From: Isoetes taiwanensis
Lineage: Eukaryota > Streptophyta > Lycopodiopsida > Isoetales > Isoetaceae
Assembly: GCA_021234155.1 (NCBI GenBank)
Contig: JAJEKV010000022.1
Coordinates: 7,287,961-7,351,960, forward strand
DNA: 64,000 nucleotides
Direction: 5' to 3'
Of the stretch, positions 58,041-64,000 are shown piece by piece. Both the position numbers and the translations under genes were made by a program. How positions within the stretch are numbered: position 1 is the first letter of the stretch; each line of letters starts with the position of its first letter. Under the pieces are notes generated by a model. The model made no database searches. It worked only from the letters and a program-made list of their open reading frames with translations, and was not told the DNA's origin.

Positions 58041-59159
58041 AAAAGGCAGCACGTTGAACTAACAACTTTAATTCTGCTTATAATGGAAGATAGCTGTTAG
58101 TAGCAGAAGTTAGTTAGTGCACGGCTGGCTTGCTACATTTATGTCTCATGGGATTGAAGCATATGTTTTATCCTGCTATGTGTTCATGTAGACTTCTGAG
58201 ACCATGTATTCAGAACCAATGTAGTACAGGAAATTTTTCTTGGTTTCTAACGTATAATATCGGCCAATTTGCACCTACATTTATTATGACTTTACGAATG
58301 ATTTTATTTACAGTTCCCTTCGCTGTACTTATATTGAACATGTTATTAAATCATCCTGTCTGACACGATGGTCTTTAGCACTTACAAACAAATGAAACAA
58401 ATTTGTCCATCATCCAACCAATCAATTAGACTTAAATACAGGACTTGTGGGATTTCTTGTACTCTTAAAAAAAAATGTTTCCTATGTGCAGGAATCAAAG
58501 CTTAGAAGGCTTGGGCTTAGGTATAAGAACGAAACAACCAACTGCTTGTACATGGTTTTCTTCCACTCCAAACTTCTATGGAGGTTGCACCTTGAGTTAC
58601 AAATTCTAAAGAGATCTGTAATGTACACTGAAAGTCTGCTAAGCTCAAGATTCAACTGCTCAAATCAGGGGCAAACTCATCATTCTCATCAAGAATTGCC
58701 GGCACTAAATTTAAGGAGAAGCGCACTAACTACATACCTCAGATTTGGATAATTTCCTGAATTATATGTTGTAGGAGATCTGGTCTTCAATTCCAGTATC
58801 AAAAGAGCGAGAGTCTTCGCTATCATCGTCATCATCGCTAGATGATGATGAGGCACTCAATACCACATGCCTGTTTAAAGTGATAGCATTTCCAGGTAAT
58901 CTTTTCCATTTGGCCCCTTGCTTCGAAGTTTCAGCTTCTGGAATGTTGCAGGAGCTTGATGGCCATCGATGCCTAGAAAGCAAACATGATGCAAAATTAT
59001 TAAGAGTAAACACTAGCATAAGTAATCATCTCCAGATAACAATGTGTACTGTTGTGTCCATAGCCCTCACAAAAAGAAAACAGAAAAAGCACAGCTTATT
59101 AGATAACAATGTGTACTGTTGTATCCATCCCCACAATTCCTTCCTTATTTTTGTTATTG

Positions 59160-61190
59160 TTCCTCTCTCTCTAGCGCCCTCACTCTCTCTCTAGTGCCCT
59201 CACTGCCCTTGCATAGAGCCCCCTTGATTTGCCCCTTTCTGGCTTTCTCTCTCTAGGGTTTACAATCTCTCTCTAGCCCAAAACCCCCAAACCCCCAAAA
59301 GGTGCTCTGACCGCGATTTTGAGTCCCCAAATTGGATTCTGAGCACCCTTTTCACGACCAGAGACCCCTCAAACTTTGGAACCCCCAAACCCCCAAAAGG
59401 TGCTTTGACCGCGATTTTGAGTCCCCAAATTGGATTCTGGGCACACTTTTTACAGGCAGAGACCCCTCAAACTTTGGAAGTCATGGCCACAGAAGATGGG
59501 CCAGCCTGGGAAAACCAAGGCGAGGGGCCGCCACGCAAATGGTCCCGATCAGCCATCATGGACGTGGGAGAGTCATCCTCCATGAAGAAGGAGGCTCAAG
59601 GCTAAGGCTAAGGCCCCCTGGTAGCGGCCAGCCCGTGGGAAGGGATTGATTGCTCGAGACCACCACGGGAACCCCGCTTCGGCGAGAATTGGAGCCACGT
59701 CAAAGCGGGCGTGGAGGTTAATAGTGCCCGTATTGAGGCTAACAAAGGTGCACCGGCCGGCATGGCGGTGGAGATGGAGTCCTCGGCACCCCATGTGCTC
59801 GAAGGCAAGCTGGTGGTCGGAAGAACCATCTACAGGTCTAGAGACCATTACCACAAACGTAGAAGATGGCCTTGATTTGGCACACACGCCGAGCGGCAGG
59901 CGGGCGGAGCTACGACATCGCGGGCCCCGCCTGGGCTCTGTCATTCATCACTCCGGACATCATGACACGGGAGAGGGGCTGGCAATGTCGAGACGATGGT
60001 CACGGTGTCCGGAAAGGTTGAGGAAGCCACCACCATGGCAACGGGAGCGAGACCGCCTTTGCGTACAGCCGCATACGCCTTGGGTTCTCCCGAGCACGAT
60101 CAGAAAGCAGCAAGCCCGCCTCCGGACGCCTGCAGGCCGGGCTCGAGCACGCCACCGCAGCCTCGGGAGCTGAGGCTGCGGCAGCCATCCACAGGCGTGG
60201 CCAGTTTCTACCGAGAGGTTCATAGTCAACAAGTAAAGAAGCGTGCATGTGAGGAGGCTACAAAGAAGGGCCCGCAAGAGCCGCGGGTTCTCGGCCGAGA
60301 TCGCGCCTGTGCCGCCACCCCAACCCCCAAGATGCATAGCCGCACGCCTGTGACCACGTGACCTGCTGTCCCCGCACCTGAAGCCACCCTTACCATCCTG
60401 CAAACACCACCACCATCACTCCCAAGCCAAGACAAGGCCCCGCCCACCTTGACCTGCCAAGCAGGCAACCCAAAGAGCCAAAACCGGGAGAGGCCACAAC
60501 TGTAGTCCGAGGCATGCCAAGAGGAGGGGAGAGTCTCGCCACAATATCCGTAATTGCTGCCATCTCCGGATCTAGCTGACATCTCCCGGGCCGGCCTCAT
60601 ACTCCCGGGAGTAGTCTCGCCATGGGGCTCACCGGCCGATTGTCATATTCGCTTGGCCAAGTGTGACAAGCAGTGCTTGATGCCATTGCCTGTGGCAAGA
60701 TGCTGAAGGGACGCCCCGTATGTGGACCGGACCCTCACACTGGCATACTGTGGAGGCACGCAGATGAGCTAAGTCGTGGCCGAGGCATCCGCCACGTAGA
60801 CTGCACTGGTTCGGCAGATGCACATTTTCCGGGCCAAATCACATCGCCGCGTGCACTCAGCCTCAATCACCGAACGTGGCCCCTCAGCTCGCCTCCCACC
60901 ACAAACTTCCTACCGCTTCCTCACACGACACCCACGCCTCACCATGATGCCCGCCCATCTATTTCCTCACTCACTGCCCCTGGTCCTTCCCGCGCGACTA
61001 ACAGATACCACTAACACGACAAATAGGAATCTCAGCTCCGGTGGTCTCTGCTGGAATTGTCGAGGCTTCCCTTGGCGTAGGGGGGATCTCAACTCCGTGG
61101 GCGTACGATATGGATCTCATCTTTTCTATGGAGACATGGGAGCATCTTTGGGCACAAAGCACCGACCACGTAAGTTACCAACATTTCTCG
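59160..61190 (+). mobile_element. LINE 5' part: leader, ORF1 and endonuclease start
   Basis: The CT-rich leader (TCTCTCTAGGGTTT) is followed by two 98-bp monomers (about 59284-59478). An ATG at 59483 (MATEDGPAWENQGEG) then opens a GC-rich ORF1 region with several frameshifts. At 61045 the endonuclease begins (CWNCRGFPWRRGDLNSVG), like the LINE at 47.4 kb. Similarity ends at about 61190, so the 3' half is missing. This is the reverse of the usual 5' truncation. Confidence 0.65.
59284..59478 (+). repeat. Two 98-bp tandem monomers in LINE leader
   Basis: CCCCCAAAAGGTGCT.. TGACCGCGATTTTGAG..GACCCCTCAAACTTTGGAA occurs twice (GGTGCT at 59301 and 59399). This resembles the promoter monomers of some LINEs. 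Confidence 0.75.
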
Positions 61191-61786
61191 GTCTTAAATA
61201 ACTCATGTGTGAGAGGGGTCATGGTGGAGTTGCTTGCTACTCAATTATCAAGGGAATATGACAATGTGAACATATCAATGCCTCCTCACTTGAGTATCAA
61301 AAAAATTCCTATATTTGGCATTTGTTCTGGCCTAGTAATATATGCTTGCCAAGCTCTGTAATATATTTTTGTCAAGCTCTTTCAGTTTGCAGTATGTCAA
61401 GTCAAACATTAGGTGAATTAGGCATTGCGTTATACTATATTACCATTTTTTATGTCTTTGCTTATTTAGCTTAAAAAAGTTATAATTCCTGTATCTAACA
61501 CTTGATTGATTTATATTGCAAAGACAAGATCCTACAGTTGCAATCAATTACCGTGTTGCAACAGCAGCAATCAAATGTCACGGAACAGTTCTATATTAGT
61601 TATAACATATTCAAATCTGCCTATTGTGGCTTTTTTAATAGAAATTCTTTCCTTTCTTGGCACATGGAGAAGTTAAAAGAAGGCATATATTTTTAAAAAC
61701 AGAATAGGCTTGGACTAAAAAATAGAACGGCTTGGTTGCTCTAAAAACAACCTCCCTTCTCAAATCAAATAACACATGAACAATTA

Positions 61787-62089
61787 TTAAAAAAACCACA
61801 CAAGTTTTTTATTTGTGAAAACTAGACTAGAAAACCACACCCAATTGGAAACCACAGAAATTTTATATTTGTGAAAACTACGCTTGAGAACTACACCCAA
61901 TTGAAAACTACACAAATCTTCTATTTGTGGAAACTACATTTTAAAATCACACTTGATTGAAAAACACACTTAAAAAAACTACACCAACGTTCTACGTCTG
62001 GAAACCACACTTTCTACGTCTGAAAACCACACTTGAAAACGATGTATTATTTCTAGCATTTTCAGAACAAAATATTGTGTGGTTTTTAA
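61787..62089. mobile_element. MITE-like element
   Basis: The ends are TTAAAAAAACCACACAA and, inverted, TTGTGTGGTTTTTAA. The interior is a degenerate array of GAAAACTACACTTGA-like units separated by ATTTGTG. It is about 300 bp and non-coding. Confidence 0.6.
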
Positions 62090-62639
62090 GAGTTGCTTTT
62101 TAGCAAAAAATTATAGGTTGAGCAGATTTTGGGTTGTTGTGATTAATTGCTAAAACAAATCGAGGTATGACGAAGCAACTGGCAGCTATAGTGCCAATAA
62201 GACTGGCTCCGGCAGTTACGAGGGTACCAATAACAATTTTGTAAGTATAAATTTGGTTTAGAAATTAGGCTTTCAAATTGAATACTACCATCAGTTTTGG
62301 ATGGTCATGCTCAACAGAAGGCACTGTTCAAGAGAAATGTTGGTAAAAACGAACATGAAAGGGCCTTGAAACAAGGCAATCGTGCGACCATCCAATACGC
62401 CTATGCGCGTGAAAGGGGCGAGGTATGTATCATTCACTACATAATTATTTGCAACTACAACAATCTAATTGTTGCGATATGCTATAAGTCTGGTGTAGAT
62501 GAAATTTGGGGGAGGGGAGAGTTCTGAGTCGAACATAACAACAATTAAAGACTTCATTTTTTGTTTGTAATATTCTTAAGTATTCCAATTCGTGGTAAAT
62601 TGACTCAATGTATTTTGTAATGTGCAAACTATATCGTGA

Positions 62640-62995
62640 AATATATTAATTGAATTTAATTTAAATTTTCTATACTTTGTTTCCGTGCTGGCGAGTTTCC
62701 CCACATGCGGCTCTAAATTTTGGAATTTTTTTCATAATTAATTGATTTTCTTATGATTAATTCATATTTTTGTAGTTGATTCTAATTTTCTAAAACTTTT
62801 TATTATAAATGTGATTTATTTTTTTATTATTTTAATTATTAATTAGATTCTTTATCTATTTATTTGTTACTTTAATTATTTTATTATATTTACATTAATA
62901 TTTCTTTAATATTTAATATTGAATATTTAATATTAAATATTAATGTTTATTTAATATTGAATACTAATATTTAATTAGTATTTTTTTTTTCTAGT
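62640..62995. repeat. AT-rich palindromic tract
   Basis: Long runs of TTAATATTTAATATT and related strings, with self-complementary segments near 62900-62960, then a T-run. There is no coding capacity. Confidence 0.6.
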
Positions 62996-63169
62996 TAGCA
63001 CACCAGCCTAACTAAGCCTACAGCCTTTCTTGCAATTCTAGCCTATCCACGTTGCATGGCCATATCAATATTTTTTACTTGGAGATGACGTGTCATATTT
63101 CAAGCCATTAAATCTTAATCCTATGGCTAATAAAATTCCACGTATTTCCAAGAAAGGGATACCCAGATA

Positions 63170-64000
63170 CGACAGGGTAGATGGATTTTCTAAGATTCGC
63201 ATCGATTTTTCCCCAGGCGTCTTCGCTAGTCTTTGTCATGGCCATAAGCCTATTCAGTCATCCTGAAGGAGACGACACCAGATTCGCGAAGTAAAGTAAG
63301 ATTTTTCTTGTCATTCTCTATTATTATTCTCAAGTTTTTTCTGCCATATCTTCAGGCATTTAGATCTCTCCAATCCGTTAGTCTCTTAGCTATCTTCTAC
63401 GGAAGCGTATCCTAGCTGGACGACATCAGTTTGCTTGTCGTGCCTTCCAATTTTGAAAGAGCTCAATACATGATGGATTCAGCCCTCAAGAATCAGTTGT
63501 TTGAATCCTCTATTAGCGTATGAATTGATTGCAGACAATGGCGCCTCTCCGGTGTCTGTTGCAGAAATTTGGAGTACCCATTTCACAAAGACTCTGTCAG
63601 AACTTTCATCCCTGTGCACCCAACAAAAGTTTCAACCCTACAGCTTTTGCCACGCTATCGTTTATCACAAGAGATAATTCAATAAAACCTTTGATTCCTT
63701 GTAATGGTAAGATTTCGTTGAAATTCACATGTTTTACAGATTGAATCCAGTCTTGTTCTTCTCATAATTTCTCCGGTTAATGTTAGCTTTTTCAAACAGG
63801 ACAATGGAAGGGTATGTTAGTGCAATCAACTCCCACTCCTGCTTCCTTGATGTTTTATCCAGGAAAAGCCGTGATGGATATTGGTAGCTCTGATTTTCCA
63901 AATGCTCAAGTAGCCATGGTGTCCCCTTTAGCCCAGGCTATCTTTGACGTTGATGGTAGGTATTGTGAATTGGTTGGTTTTTGTTTCATTGTTCTGATGT
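63170..64000 (+). CDS. NFU-type iron-sulfur cluster scaffold protein, mitochondrial (NFU4/5-like), 3' end beyond window
   Basis: Coding starts at the ATG 63538, in a context that suggests a 5'-UTR intron (donor GTAAGA near 63298, acceptor TTGATTGCAG at 63525-63534). Exon 1 (63538-63706) encodes an Arg/Ser/hydrophobic presequence (MAPLRCLLQKFGVPISQR..), likely mitochondrial. Intron 63707-63799 (GTAAGA..AAACAG) splits a Gly codon. Exon 2 (63800-63955) encodes QSTPTPASLMFYPGKAVMD, then IGSSDFPNAQVAMVSPLAQA and IFDVDG, the Nfu N-terminal domain. The donor GTAGGT follows, and the remaining exons, with the CxxC cluster site, lie outside. It would hand Fe-S clusters to mitochondrial enzymes. All splice sites and frames seen are intact. 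Confidence 0.9.
63707..63799 (+). other. NFU intron 1
   Basis: A 93-base intron with GTAAGA donor, a pyrimidine-rich stretch and CAAACAG acceptor. Splicing restores a GGA glycine codon. Confidence 0.85.

Noticed and set aside
58762-59019. Acidic Ser/Asp-rich 85-residue minus ORF
   Set aside because: The SSSSSDDDDDSED run is low complexity, with no neighbouring exon or family match.

Overview
This is nuclear DNA from a land plant. It holds a spliced NFU-type iron-sulfur scaffold gene with GT/AG introns, plant-type LRR receptor-like, R2R3-MYB, GST, dynamin and TVP38-like gene fragments, a Ty1/copia element primed by the usual TGGTATCAGAGC site, several non-LTR (LINE) copies, Helitron ends and a CACTA-like remnant. 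The low gene density, the heavy load of decayed repeats and two transposon-like protein families that I associate mainly with seed-free plants and streptophyte algae suggest a large fern, lycophyte or bryophyte genome. That placement is an inference, and no species can be named.

Layout: 0-3 kb holds a TVP38 exon fragment, a low-complexity tract and three large hairpin repeats. 3.0-8.4 kb is a near-complete Ty1/copia element with 5-bp target duplications, killed by an internal deletion that removes the RT catalytic core. 9.1-12.3 kb (minus) is a decaying intron-containing gene that joins a ParB-like segment to a beta-class DNA-methyltransferase-like segment. It is followed by a minisatellite of 62-64 bp units with a palindromic core. 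13.9-15.6 kb carries MYB and GST fragments. 16-18 kb is a broken zinc-binding transposon-like gene. 19.9-21.1 kb has LINE pieces. 21.3-24.2 kb (minus) is a broken DUF7869-like gene.

24.3-33.3 kb is a CpG-rich block with no long ORF. It is studded with more than twenty short palindromes of the form AAATTGGGC..GCCCAATTT. I could not assign it to a plant repeat family. Palindromes between small, decayed ORFs resemble the 3'-hairpin transcript ends of some giant viruses, so an old non-plant insertion is a hypothesis worth testing.

33.4-34.4 kb is a LINE 3' end. 34.5-52.8 kb is bounded by about 750-bp inverted repeats that abut Helitron 3' ends. Between them lie a frameshifted LRR receptor-like protein gene, a TVP38 first exon, a duplicated receptor 3' end, a dynamin fragment and a decayed 3.5-kb LINE. 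54.0-56.1 kb is a polyadenylated retroposon with a 17-bp target duplication. 56.3-58.0 kb holds CACTA-like and copia debris. 59.2-61.2 kb is the 5' part of a LINE with a duplicated leader. 61.8-62.1 kb is a MITE-like element. The NFU gene starts at 63.5 kb, runs off the window, and is the only clearly intact gene. Most other protein similarity here is mobile-element or fragment-derived, so no pathway is encoded by the window as a whole. Many frameshifts could be true decay or residual assembly errors, and the sequence alone cannot separate these.
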